From assembly GCA_002494645.1 (NCBI GenBank), contig DACE01000039.1:1-21453 (forward strand): a DNA stretch of 21,453 nucleotides, in the 5' to 3' direction. Under the pieces are notes generated by a model. That model worked only from the letters and a program-made list of their open reading frames with translations. It did no database searches and had not been told where the DNA came from. Source of the stretch: Euryarchaeota archaeon UBA256. Its GTDB lineage: Archaea > Thermoplasmatota > Poseidoniia > Poseidoniales > Poseidoniaceae. Each line of letters begins with the position of its first letter. Position 1 is the first letter of the stretch. Of this stretch, positions 6,180-14,843 are shown in pieces. The translations under genes and the position numbers were made by a program.

Positions 6180-7895
6180 GGACCACTGTCGTAGGTCTTC
6201 AACGCCGTTTGGCCGCAGCATTCCTCCCTGCGAGAGTACTTGTTTGACATGCTCAAAGGTCGCGACGTCCAAGTTTTTCTCTTCGGGCGAACGCCGCTGC
6301 ACGTTACGCAACGTCATGGACATGCGGTGATTGCCTTCAAAGGCCTCACCGTGCCGTTCCAGATAAGCCCAGTAGAGTCGGGTCATCGGACAATTCTTCT
6401 TAGGATGAAAACTGCATGATTTGCAATGATCGCTCATGCGATTGATGTAAGCACTTCCAGCCACGTAGGGTTTGGTCATCATGGCCGTTCCTAAAGCAAA
6501 GGTACCCATGCCCAACACATTAGGTTCAACAACCCAATCGTAGGCATCGATGAATGCTGCATGAAACCAATCGGTTAACTCACGAGGGTTCACGTCCAAG
6601 AGATGAGCAACATTGCTCAGCACCATCAAACGTGGAATATGATGGGTCCATCCCTCATCCATCACCGGCTTAACGCATGCATCAAGGCAGCGCAAGCCAC
6701 TTTCTGCTCCCCAATAGGCTTGTGGAAGGGCTTCGTCTTGATTGAGGAAGTTCGGGTGGCCTTCATCACTCAGTTCTGATGCATGCTGCCATCGAGCACC
6801 TCGTTGAGCCGAACTTCGTTGGAGATCAAGGCTGCGAAAACCATCGGTTAAATCGTGGATATGGTGCACGTATTCGCGCCAAATCATCTGCCGTAGGAAG
6901 CCTTCAACACTGTTGAGTGGAGCATCTTCAGCCAGAATGGCTTGAAGAATCTGGATGGGCATCACACGATGGAGATTGGTCAACGAAGCAAGACGTGAAT
7001 GGAAGAGCCCGATGCTCTTCTCGGTCATGGCATCCTCATAGCGCCCAAAGTGAGGAAGGCACCTTCTTGCATAGGCAAGAGCTTGTTCTGCTTCGGCCCT
7101 CGAGGTTGGAAGAGTGGACAGGTCAATACGACCGGGATGGTCACCAAAGACATGTTCAACCAGTTCAGTGACTTCCTCGTCGATTTCATCAATCGAGTAT
7201 TTCGGAGCAGGTGGTGGTTCATGTTCACCCTTCCACGGAGCACGATTCTCAGCATCAAAACTGAACTTCCCACCCACAGGTTTTCCGTCTTCCATCAGCC
7301 AACCCTTTTCTTTGCGTACTGTTCTATAGAACTTGTCCATTCGGAAAGGTGGCTCAGTCCCCACGCTTTGCTCAAAGCATTCTCGACTGGTGAGCCAACC
7401 GGGATGAGGATGAAGCACGACCTTGCCTTCTCCGGCCAACGATGCGATGGACGTGCGCAGACTTCGTTCCGCTGGTTGGAAGGCTTCAATCACTCCGAAG
7501 GCTCCCAGTCCCTCCAAAGCATCAGAAAAATCCTGATCGGTTGAAAGAAAGTATACTGGCAGACCTTGGGCTTGCACTTCAAGTGCAAAGTGTCGCTGAT
7601 TGGAGAGCAAGAAGGCTAATTTTTGTTGATGAAAAGGCATGCTTCTTCCCTTTTGCGAGGATTCAATCAAGATGATTCCGAAATCATGGAAGTCACTGCC
7701 AAGTCCTTCGAGGAAGGTAAGATTGAGTTGGTCATACGCCAACCAAATCCACCGTTGAGCATCCTTTGGTGTCACAGAATTCAATTGGGATGCAAAAAAA
7801 CCTCGGCCCTCGGATACATCCAAAAACAACGGTTGCGGTGCCTCCATGCCAAATATTGCGCCCATGAGGAAATAAATGGATGTTTTTCGATTCAA
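6174..7895 (-). CDS. Iron-sulfur photolyase/cryptochrome (PhrB-like, probable 6-4 photolyase)
   Basis: This belongs to the deoxyribodipyrimidine photolyase-related family, whose Agrobacterium PhrB member repairs (6-4) photoproducts with blue light, FAD and a 4Fe-4S cluster. Matching blocks are VGGKFSFDAENR (207-218), APLNSVEGFLRQMIWREY (325-342), HHIPRLMVLSN (418-428), EPNVLGMGTFA (457-467) and YINRMSDHC. All four cluster cysteines are present: C403, C491, C494 and C502. The C494-C502 spacing is five shorter than in PhrB. The photolyase fold starts near residue 50, so there is an N-terminal extension of about 45 residues. The first start, TTG at 7895, overlaps the carB stop as TTGA; ATG at 7865 is the alternative. 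It is the last gene of the car transcript. Repair versus signalling cannot be told from sequence. Confidence 0.9.
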   Translation of the reverse strand: MNRKTSIYFLMGAIFGMEAPQPLFLDVSEGRGFFASQLNSVTPKDAQRWIWLAYDQLNLTFLEGLGSDFHDFGIILIESSQKGRSMPFHQQKLAFLLSNQRHFALEVQAQGLPVYFLSTDQDFSDALEGLGAFGVIEAFQPAERSLRTSIASLAGEGKVVLHPHPGWLTSRECFEQSVGTEPPFRMDKFYRTVRKEKGWLMEDGKPVGGKFSFDAENRAPWKGEHEPPPAPKYSIDEIDEEVTELVEHVFGDHPGRIDLSTLPTSRAEAEQALAYARRCLPHFGRYEDAMTEKSIGLFHSRLASLTNLHRVMPIQILQAILAEDAPLNSVEGFLRQMIWREYVHHIHDLTDGFRSLDLQRSSAQRGARWQHASELSDEGHPNFLNQDEALPQAYWGAESGLRCLDACVKPVMDEGWTHHIPRLMVLSNVAHLLDVNPRELTDWFHAAFIDAYDWVVEPNVLGMGTFALGTAMMTKPYVAGSAYINRMSDHCKSCSFHPKKNCPMTRLYWAYLERHGEAFEGNHRMSMTLRNVQRRSPEEKNLDVATFEHVKQVLSQGGMLRPNGVEDLRQWSS

Positions 7896-10800
7896 TAGTG
7901 AACCGTCAATTTCCTGGGCTCAAGCGTCTCCTCGATGTGAGCCTTCATGGCTGCCGCTTCCATCACAGCACCACGAATGGTCGTCACGAATGGAATATTG
8001 AGTTCGACCGCCAAACGACGCATCATATTGCCGTCACGCACTGCACCACCGGAGACGGTTGGAACGTTGACAATGAAGGAGACTTTGCCCTGTCGCATCA
8101 GGTCCAACGCATCGGGATGCTTGCCTTCTGCGATTCTGTACACCGTCGTCACTGGTACGTCATGGCGGCGCAGGATGTCGGCTGTACCACCAGTAGCATA
8201 GAGCGTGAAGCCCATGGCGACGAGGCTCTTGGCAACCGGCAACAGATTTTCCTTATCTTCATCACGAACGGTAAGATAGGCACCTCCTTCCTGCGCAACG
8301 GGAACTTCGGTGGCAAGGCGAGCTTTGAGATAAGCCAAATCGGCACGTTCGTCCGAGCCGTAGACTTCACCGGTTGACTTCATTTCAGGACCAGGTGCAG
8401 GGTCAAGACCTCGCAATTTGATGAAGGGGAAAACGGGAGCCTTGACACAAACTTGGCCGGAGGTGCGGCGTGGAATCTCTTGGTCCTTCAGAGGCTGTCC
8501 GATGGTGACTCTCGCTGCAATTCGTGCAAGTGGTAGCCCGGATGCTTTGGCCACGAAGGGGACGGTTCGCGACGAACGCGGGTTGACCTCTAAGACATAC
8601 AAATCATCGCCTTGGATGGCGAATTGAATGTTGAAGCATCCTTTGATCTTCAAGCCCAAGCCGATGATGCGAGTTTGCTCTGAGACCCGTTCGAGCATGT
8701 CCTCTGAGATGTTTTGGGTAGGAATGAAGCACGTCGAATCGCCGGAATGGATTCCTGCCTCTTCGAGGTGTTCCATGATGGCCCCGACCAGAACATCCTC
8801 GCCATCGGCAGCAGCATCTACGTCCAATTCAGTTGCATGGCCGAGGTATTCGTCAACCAGTAGAGGCTTGTCGGGAGCCAAGTAGGCTTCGCGCAAATAG
8901 CCGTCGAGTTGCTGTTGATTGGAAAGAATCTCCATGCCGCGCCCGCCCAGTACGTAGGACGGACGGATGAGCACTGGGAAACCGATGTGTTCAACCGCAG
9001 CCCGCAAATCATCAGCGGTAGTACCCGTTGCCCCTCTGGGCATACGAAGTCCATGTCGCTGTGCAAAGGCCTCGAAGCGTTCTCGGTCACTTGCTTCATC
9101 AATCGCATCACAGGAGGAACCCATGATGCTCAAGTCAAGGCCCTTTAGAGCCAAATCAGGCAAGCGTTCTTCGAGAGGAAGGGCGAGGTTAATCGCCGTT
9201 TGACCACCGAATTGAAGGAGAATTCCGTGGGCCTGCTCCCTAAGTAAAATTTCACTTACATATTCCAACGTAAGCGGATCAAAGTACAGCCGGTCCGAAG
9301 TATCGAAATCGGTTGAGACCGTTTCAGGATTGTTATTGATCAAAATTGCATCCTTGCCCGCTTCTCGTATTGCCTTGACCGCATGGACGCACCCATAATC
9401 GAATTCAATGCCTTGACCGATACGAATTGGACCGCTGCCGATGGCAACGAGTCGTTCTTTGGTTCTTGATTCCAAATCAGGAAGAAGGTCGATGCCGCTA
9501 TCGCCATGCGGCTCATAGGTGGAATAGTAATACGGAGTCTTGGCTGCAAATTCGGCAGCACAGGAGTCAACCATCCGGTAGCACGGATGGAGTTCGAGTT
9601 CGTGGCGTCGTTGCATGACGGCTCGCTCTCCCTGAGCTGGGCTGAGTGACTTCAGGCCTTCTGGTGGGAAACCAGCCAAAGCATCGGCGATGTGCGCATC
9701 AGAGAACCCATGACTCTTCCACAAACGCAATTCGTCAAGGCCAAGTTCAGTAGGCGATACGCCTCGCTCAACGATTGAACGCTCCATGTTCGCAAGACGC
9801 TCAAAGCCATAGAGGAACCAGCGAGTGATCCGAGTAATTTCATGCACCCGCTCAACCGTCCATTGTCTTCGGAAGGCTTCGAGGAGAGCCCCCATACGTC
9901 GGTCGGTTGCCACAGATAGCCATTCGATAAGCGTCGTATCAGGAAGAGATTCATGGGCACGCTGGCTCATACCCTCACCTTCGGATTCATCCGCTCGTGT
10001 CAATGGACGCGGGTGGGCGCAACCTTGCTCAAGCGAAGCCCAAGCCTTGAGGAAGGCCTCTTCGAAATTACGTCCGATGGCCATCACCTCGCCGGTTGAC
10101 TTCATCGAGGTCCCGAGGGTTCGGTCAGCGGTTCTGAACTTGTCAAAGGGCCAGCGGGGTATTTTGACCACACAATAGTCAAGGGTTGGCTCAAAGGCTG
10201 CAGTTGTCCCTTCACCGGTGATGGGGTTGGGCAATTCATCAAGGGTGTAGCCCACAGCAATCTTCGCTGCCATGCGTGCAATCGGATATCCAGTGGCCTT
10301 GGAAGCAAGAGCAGAAGATCGTGAAACACGAGGGTTGACTTCGATCACTCGAATTTCTCCGGTGAATTGGTTGAAAGCGAATTGTACGTTGCATCCACCC
10401 TTGATGTTCAAAGCACGGATAAGGGCGAGGGCTTGGTTTCGCAGCCTCTGATGGTCGGCATCGCTGAAGGATTGGAGAGGGGCTACAACGGTAGATTCCC
10501 CGGTATGTACGCCCATTGGGTCAATGTTCTCCATCGTACAGACAATGGTTGCATTATCGGCCTCATCCCGCATGACTTCGTATTCCAATTCCTGCCATCC
10601 AAGAATTGATTCTTCAATCAAAACTTGTGAAATGCGTGAGTTACGCAAGCCAAGTTGAGAGATTTCGACCAATTCGCCCATGTCTCGAGCAGTTCCACCA
10701 CCAAGACCTCCAAGCGTGAAGGCAGGACGAATCAGAATAGGCCAACTTCCAATGGACTCAGCCGCAGCAATCACTTCGTCAATGGTGTGGCAGGCTACCG

Positions 10801-11236
10801 CTTGGCTGATGGGCAGGTTGATTGATTCGCAGACCTGATTGAATAATTCACGGTCTTCAGCTTTGTCGATAGCGTCAAGGTCAGAGCCAATCAATTCGAC
10901 CTTGAACCGCTCCAAGGTGCCATTGTGCGAGAGTTCACTTGCGATGTTGAGAGCAGTTTGACCGCCCATGCCCGCCAACAGAGCACAAGGACGCTCTTTT
11001 TCGATAATGCGGGCGATGGTATCGGGAAGCAAGGGCTCAATGTACACTACATCGGCCATTTCAGGGTCATTTTGGATGGTTGCTGGATTTGAGTTGACCA
11101 AGATGACACGATAGCCATCTTCACGAAGGGCACGCACTGCTTGAGAGCCTGAGAAGTCAAACTCGGCGGCTTGGCCGATTTTAATCGGTCCACTGCCCAA
11201 GACCATGATGGATTCCAAATCATCTCGGCGAGGCAT
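7892..11236 (-). CDS. carB: Carbamoyl-phosphate synthase, large subunit
   Basis: CarB uses two ATP, bicarbonate and ammonia passed from CarA to make carbamoyl phosphate for pyrimidines and arginine. The 1114 residues show the duplicated layout: first ATP-grasp half (about 1-400; GSGPIKIGQAAEFDFSG at 14, VIEVNPRVSRSSA at 297), a helical linker/oligomerisation part (about 400-595), the second half (about 596-960; GSGPIRIGQGIEFDYGC at 600, VLEVNPRSSRTV at 881), and an MGS-like regulatory domain (about 985-1114; ATGGTADIL, VSGG). It is about 40 residues longer than the E. coli protein; part of the surplus appears to lie around 400-450. The ATG overlaps the carA stop by one base (ATGA), so the subunits are translationally coupled. 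Confidence 0.98.
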   Translation of the reverse strand: MPRRDDLESIMVLGSGPIKIGQAAEFDFSGSQAVRALREDGYRVILVNSNPATIQNDPEMADVVYIEPLLPDTIARIIEKERPCALLAGMGGQTALNIASELSHNGTLERFKVELIGSDLDAIDKAEDRELFNQVCESINLPISQAVACHTIDEVIAAAESIGSWPILIRPAFTLGGLGGGTARDMGELVEISQLGLRNSRISQVLIEESILGWQELEYEVMRDEADNATIVCTMENIDPMGVHTGESTVVAPLQSFSDADHQRLRNQALALIRALNIKGGCNVQFAFNQFTGEIRVIEVNPRVSRSSALASKATGYPIARMAAKIAVGYTLDELPNPITGEGTTAAFEPTLDYCVVKIPRWPFDKFRTADRTLGTSMKSTGEVMAIGRNFEEAFLKAWASLEQGCAHPRPLTRADESEGEGMSQRAHESLPDTTLIEWLSVATDRRMGALLEAFRRQWTVERVHEITRITRWFLYGFERLANMERSIVERGVSPTELGLDELRLWKSHGFSDAHIADALAGFPPEGLKSLSPAQGERAVMQRRHELELHPCYRMVDSCAAEFAAKTPYYYSTYEPHGDSGIDLLPDLESRTKERLVAIGSGPIRIGQGIEFDYGCVHAVKAIREAGKDAILINNNPETVSTDFDTSDRLYFDPLTLEYVSEILLREQAHGILLQFGGQTAINLALPLEERLPDLALKGLDLSIMGSSCDAIDEASDRERFEAFAQRHGLRMPRGATGTTADDLRAAVEHIGFPVLIRPSYVLGGRGMEILSNQQQLDGYLREAYLAPDKPLLVDEYLGHATELDVDAAADGEDVLVGAIMEHLEEAGIHSGDSTCFIPTQNISEDMLERVSEQTRIIGLGLKIKGCFNIQFAIQGDDLYVLEVNPRSSRTVPFVAKASGLPLARIAARVTIGQPLKDQEIPRRTSGQVCVKAPVFPFIKLRGLDPAPGPEMKSTGEVYGSDERADLAYLKARLATEVPVAQEGGAYLTVRDEDKENLLPVAKSLVAMGFTLYATGGTADILRRHDVPVTTVYRIAEGKHPDALDLMRQGKVSFIVNVPTVSGGAVRDGNMMRRLAVELNIPFVTTIRGAVMEAAAMKAHIEETLEPRKLTVHY

Positions 11237-12546
11237 CAGGATTCACCTCCGAGATGGTCGTCCACAATGGACCTGAACCGGTAAAATAGCGAGGCGGCAT
11301 CGTGAGGTCCCGGGCAGGCTTCAGGATGGAACTGAACGGTGAAACAAGGTTTTCCAATAACATCCAAGCCTTCCACCGTACCGTCATTAGCGTTGACATA
11401 ACGCACTTCGACTTCAGCACCGTGCTGGTTGGTCACCGGTGGCGAGGTCGCTCCGGTTGGATGGGCTGCGAGCATTCCGTCATGTGGATGAGCAACGGCA
11501 AAGCCATGGTTTTGACTTGTGATGGCGACCGTGCTGTCTTGGAGGTCGACCACCGGTTGGTTCGCACCACGGTGGCCATAGCGCATTTTGTAGGTCTGCA
11601 AACCAGAAGCCAATCCCATCAATTGGTGGCCGAGACAAATTCCCATGACGGGAAGTCCATCCGCAACCGCTTGAGCCAGTGTGTTACGAGCAGACGTTGC
11701 TTTACCAGGATGTGCTGGGTCTCCGGGGCCATTGCTGCAAAAGAGGGCATCAATGGCGAAATCATCGCGTAGGGCGCTGTAACTGATATCGGGTGGGCAC
11801 CAAACCACCTCAAAAACCATGCAAAGTTGTCGCAGGATGTTGTACTTCACGCCACAATCAAGAACACCGAGGCGTGGTTTTTGGCCGCCCAATTCATCTG
11901 TTGCTCCTTCGTTGAGCAGAACAGGTTCGTCAATGGAAACCTCGTCCACGAGATCTTCGAGTTCAGGTGAGGTGAGGACTTCAAGGTCCTTGCGCAACTT
12001 GGTTTCTTGGTCCAAGGGCCCAAAGACACAGAGCACGGTTCCAAGTTCACGAACACGCCGAGTAATGGCCCTTGTGTCGATGTTTTGGATGCCAGGAATG
12101 CCGTGAAGCCGCAATAATTCATCAACGGTCCCTACTGAGTGACGATGGTCAGGTTGGTGCATTGCGTGACGTACTACGACGCCCTTCGGCCACACTTTAC
12201 GGGATTCGGAAGCACCTTCATGAATTCCGTAATTGCCGATCAGCGGATAGGTGAAGGTGAGGACCTGTCCGGCGAATGAAGGGTCGGTGAGCGATTCTTG
12301 ATAGCCCATCATTCCCGTAGTGAACACCAGTTCACCAGAACCATTGGTTTGAGCCCCAAATAATTCACCAAGATAGCGTCCTCCGTCTGCTGTAAGTAAG
12401 ACTCCTGGACCACTGGCTGCTTCTGGGAGTGCAAGCCCTTCAGCCAAGCCATCAGCAGCATCTGAGATGGACAATGGGTGTGGATTGTAAAGACGATGCG
12501 TTGCGGGCAATGACCGCGTATTCGCGCTTTCGCCCCTTAACATCAC
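11236..12546 (-). CDS. carA: Carbamoyl-phosphate synthase, small (glutamine amidotransferase) subunit
   Basis: CarA hydrolyses glutamine and channels ammonia to CarB. The N-terminal CarA domain begins at about residue 48 (GVLLTADGGRYLGELFGA, FTTGMMGYQESLTDPSF, TYPLIGNYGIHE). The class I amidotransferase domain starts near 225 (LGVLDCGVKYNI) and holds the triad C304 (MGICLGHQ), H407 and E409 (VQFHPEA). Compared with E. coli there are about 45 extra N-terminal residues, predicted disordered. The start is GTG at 12546 or the adjacent ATG at 12543. The 117 bases upstream, before the trm56 stop, show no clear TATA box or attenuator to my reading. It is the first gene of carA-carB-photolyase. Confidence 0.97.
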   Translation of the reverse strand: MMLRGESANTRSLPATHRLYNPHPLSISDAADGLAEGLALPEAASGPGVLLTADGGRYLGELFGAQTNGSGELVFTTGMMGYQESLTDPSFAGQVLTFTYPLIGNYGIHEGASESRKVWPKGVVVRHAMHQPDHRHSVGTVDELLRLHGIPGIQNIDTRAITRRVRELGTVLCVFGPLDQETKLRKDLEVLTSPELEDLVDEVSIDEPVLLNEGATDELGGQKPRLGVLDCGVKYNILRQLCMVFEVVWCPPDISYSALRDDFAIDALFCSNGPGDPAHPGKATSARNTLAQAVADGLPVMGICLGHQLMGLASGLQTYKMRYGHRGANQPVVDLQDSTVAITSQNHGFAVAHPHDGMLAAHPTGATSPPVTNQHGAEVEVRYVNANDGTVEGLDVIGKPCFTVQFHPEACPGPHDAASLFYRFRSIVDDHLGGES

Positions 12547-12663
12547 ATTTTGTCGTCAAAGGCCCCCCATAATGATTGGGTGCGTTTTCGCTTGGAACAT
12601 TTCAGAATGTAAGTGCCTTCTTTGGGCTAAAAATGCTCCGCAAGCAATTGAGTAAACAAATGA

Positions 12664-13233
12664 TTACTCTTCCTCAAGCCGTTGCTTGTCAATCACCGAC
12701 TTTCCTCGAGCGGAAGGCTCGATAATCAGGCGAGCATCTGGGAAATGTCGTTCACTTCCGCCTTCACCAAACCATGCTTCCATGAACAGAGCGAGAGCGG
12801 CTACTTCCGAGTGAGGTTGGTTGCCGACTGCAACATTGTACTGAGCGTGTTGAAACACGTCACCCGGCACTTTGGCCCCTCCAACCACAAGCACGACGGG
12901 ACGGTCACGGCGAATATGGGGGATCACTTCTCTGTAGGGCTCACCGTACATCGTAAGATGAACAGCAACACCCGGTTCTCCATCACCAGCATCCTGCTCA
13001 ACAAAACGCTTCAACCATCCCATTGAACCCTTGATGTATTCGCATTCCATCGAACCACCAAAGCGCTCATTGACGGATTCAACGTTCGAAAACAGGTCTG
13101 TATCCTCATCTCCCGCTAAAATGAAACGGTCAGCTCCCAGAGCCCTTGAGACCAATGCAAGGTGGGTGGTGATTCGAGGATCTCGCCCTTTACGGTAGCC
13201 GAGACGTAGAACACTCAGCGGAGAGGCGGTCAT
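12664..13233 (-). CDS. trm56: tRNA (cytidine(56)-2'-O)-methyltransferase
   Basis: aTrm56 is a SPOUT methyltransferase that uses S-adenosylmethionine to 2'-O-methylate C56 in the T-loop of archaeal tRNAs. The family blocks are clear: VLRLGYRKGRDPRITTH (8-24), VHLTMYGEPY (91-100), VVGGAKVPGDVF (116-127) and NVAVGNQPHSEVAALA (133-148), the last forming the SAM-binding knot. With ATG at 13233 the length is 189, normal for the family. Upstream in-frame starts (to 13350) would overlap the preceding gene and add residues not seen in the family, so I reject them. A GGTGGG precedes the chosen ATG. The enzyme is known only from archaea, which supports the assignment of the window. Confidence 0.94.
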   Translation of the reverse strand: MTASPLSVLRLGYRKGRDPRITTHLALVSRALGADRFILAGDEDTDLFSNVESVNERFGGSMECEYIKGSMGWLKRFVEQDAGDGEPGVAVHLTMYGEPYREVIPHIRRDRPVVLVVGGAKVPGDVFQHAQYNVAVGNQPHSEVAALALFMEAWFGEGGSERHFPDARLIIEPSARGKSVIDKQRLEEE

Positions 13234-13270
13234 GGTTGTCCCACCAGCAAAGCCCTCAAGAGGATAGCGC

Positions 13271-13909
13271 CTAATCAAGGGATGAGGTTGTTGTAGCCAT
13301 TTCATGCTCGCTTCCAGCATGTCCGGTGTAATCAATTCCATTTGAATCAAGGAATTTAATCAGCCAGTTGAGCAACAAGGCATTGACCAATTGATTTGAC
13401 CCTACCGTCATACCGCCCCAGAGAATACCCAATCGGACGGTACGCCACATCCCTTCTTCGAAGGTGAGGAAGTCCGTGATGAACATTGAGGCCACCAGAG
13501 GTTCAGCAACATAAAGACCAGCAAGGATGAGCATTCCTCCTGCGGCAGAGGAGGGTAGAATCTTACCAACATCGCGACTGAATTCAGTCAAGATAGCAGA
13601 AACCAAAGAGAGCGCCATAACAGATAGAGCTACTTGGCCAAAATCCAGCTTGAAGAAGACGGATACGCCTTCGTCCATGTTGTCGCCATCAACACCGATA
13701 AAGAGCCACCAAATGACAACCATGAGGGTGATGAGCATGCCCCCAAGTTTGGATTGGCGGGCCGCTTTATTGTAGAGGTCCTGCTGATTAACTGGCTTCA
13801 GCCGTTCAGTGATACGTTGGGCGAATTCAAGGTCGGCTGAATTCGCGTTCTGTATGCCCGAAAGTACACCTTCTACAGGTGATTCATCCGGTACGACACC
13901 ATCCGTCAT
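13271..13909 (-). CDS. Unknown four-helix membrane protein upstream of trm56
   Basis: I do not recognise this 212-residue protein. A soluble N-terminal part (1-53) contains a charged helix. Hydrophobic segments follow at about 55-73, 90-108, 121-143 and 158-186. The C-terminal tail (187-212) is polar, rich in His, Glu, Thr and Ser. The ATG at 13909 is chosen because AGGAGTT lies just before it; a longer frame to 14035 would run into folP on the other strand. It ends 37 bases before trm56 and the two probably share a transcript, though nothing links their functions. The 52 bases to folP must hold both promoters. Confidence 0.78.
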   Translation of the reverse strand: MTDGVVPDESPVEGVLSGIQNANSADLEFAQRITERLKPVNQQDLYNKAARQSKLGGMLITLMVVIWWLFIGVDGDNMDEGVSVFFKLDFGQVALSVMALSLVSAILTEFSRDVGKILPSSAAGGMLILAGLYVAEPLVASMFITDFLTFEEGMWRTVRLGILWGGMTVGSNQLVNALLLNWLIKFLDSNGIDYTGHAGSEHEMATTTSSLD

Positions 13910-13961
13910 ACGAACTCCTTCCTTGTCACATCTTATGAAACCTGCCGAACTGGAGCACATA

Positions 13962-14843
13962 ATGAGTGCTGACTTTTCACCCCGAGCAGTGCGCCGTGAG
14001 GCAATTATTGCAGGGCTTCGGACTACATCATCCACGCCTCACTTAATGGGCATCATCAATGCAACCGATGACTCCTTTTTTGCAGGAAGTCGCTATCAAG
14101 CAGCCGCGGCGGTGGAACAAGGTCTTCAGATGTGGAGGGATGGGGCTACTTGGATTGATGTCGGAGGCGAATCCACTCGCCCCGGAGCCCTGCCAGTTAC
14201 CGTTGAGGAAGAACTTGCTAGGGTGATTCCCATCATCGAAGGATTGAGGGCTGCAAATTCTCAAGGCCTTATTTCAATCGATACACGTCATGCTGTTGTC
14301 GCCCAAGCAGCCCTTCAAGCGGGTGCAGATCTCATCAATGATGTATCAGGTCTTCGCGACCCAAACATGCTCGATTTGGTTGTTTCAAGTGGATGCGGAG
14401 TTTGTATCATGCACATGCAAGGCGAACCAGGCAGCATGCAAACAAATCCAACCTACGGACATTGCGTGCAGGACATCCAGTCGTACCTCGACCAGCGTCT
14501 TAAGGAACTCATCAACCGTGGTCACGACCCAAGATTGATCTGTGTTGACCCAGGTATTGGCTTTGGAAAGACGCAGCAAGACAACATCGCCTTGTTGCAG
14601 GCTGGCAGAGGCATGGTGGTCAACGAGCACGTTGGCCTTCTGTGGGGCGTTTCTCGAAAGAGCCTCATCGGATACCTCGCACAACAACCTGAGGCAAAGG
14701 ACCGGCTAGCAGGAACATTGGGCATCGCCGCCATCGCTTCGTCCAAAGGTGTCGATGTACTTCGGGTTCATGATGTCCGTGAACATGCTGACCTTTTTGC
14801 TTCAATGAAGCCTTTCTCAGGAAAAGCCGAGACCGCCGAGTAG
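13962..14843 (+). CDS. folP: Dihydropteroate synthase
   Basis: DHPS joins 6-hydroxymethyl-dihydropterin diphosphate to p-aminobenzoate, giving dihydropteroate in folate synthesis. The TIM-barrel signatures are all present: MGIINATDDSFF (29-40), DVGGESTRPGA (66-76), SIDTR (105-109), INDVSGL (125-131), MHMQGEPGSMQ (150-160), DPGIGFGKT (196-204), GVSRKS (229-234) and the terminal RVHDVREH (268-275). In the first loop the usual Pro of NxTPDSF is Asp36; the pterin and phosphate residues are otherwise kept. The start is ATG 13962, six bases after GGAG; ATG 13935 is possible but has no Shine-Dalgarno site. The 3' end overlaps the convergent TraB-family gene by 27 bases. It pairs functionally with folB at 3141. 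Confidence 0.95.
   Translation: MSADFSPRAVRREAIIAGLRTTSSTPHLMGIINATDDSFFAGSRYQAAAAVEQGLQMWRDGATWIDVGGESTRPGALPVTVEEELARVIPIIEGLRAANSQGLISIDTRHAVVAQAALQAGADLINDVSGLRDPNMLDLVVSSGCGVCIMHMQGEPGSMQTNPTYGHCVQDIQSYLDQRLKELINRGHDPRLICVDPGIGFGKTQQDNIALLQAGRGMVVNEHVGLLWGVSRKSLIGYLAQQPEAKDRLAGTLGIAAIASSKGVDVLRVHDVREHADLFASMKPFSGKAETAE

Noticed and set aside
6999..7544. 181-residue plus-strand open frame
   Set aside because: It is antisense to the photolyase, whose conserved blocks cover this stretch on the minus strand.
7880..8377. 165-residue plus-strand open frame
   Set aside because: It is antisense to the MGS-like domain of carB.
11302..11772. 156-residue plus-strand open frame
   Set aside because: It is antisense to the amidotransferase domain of carA.
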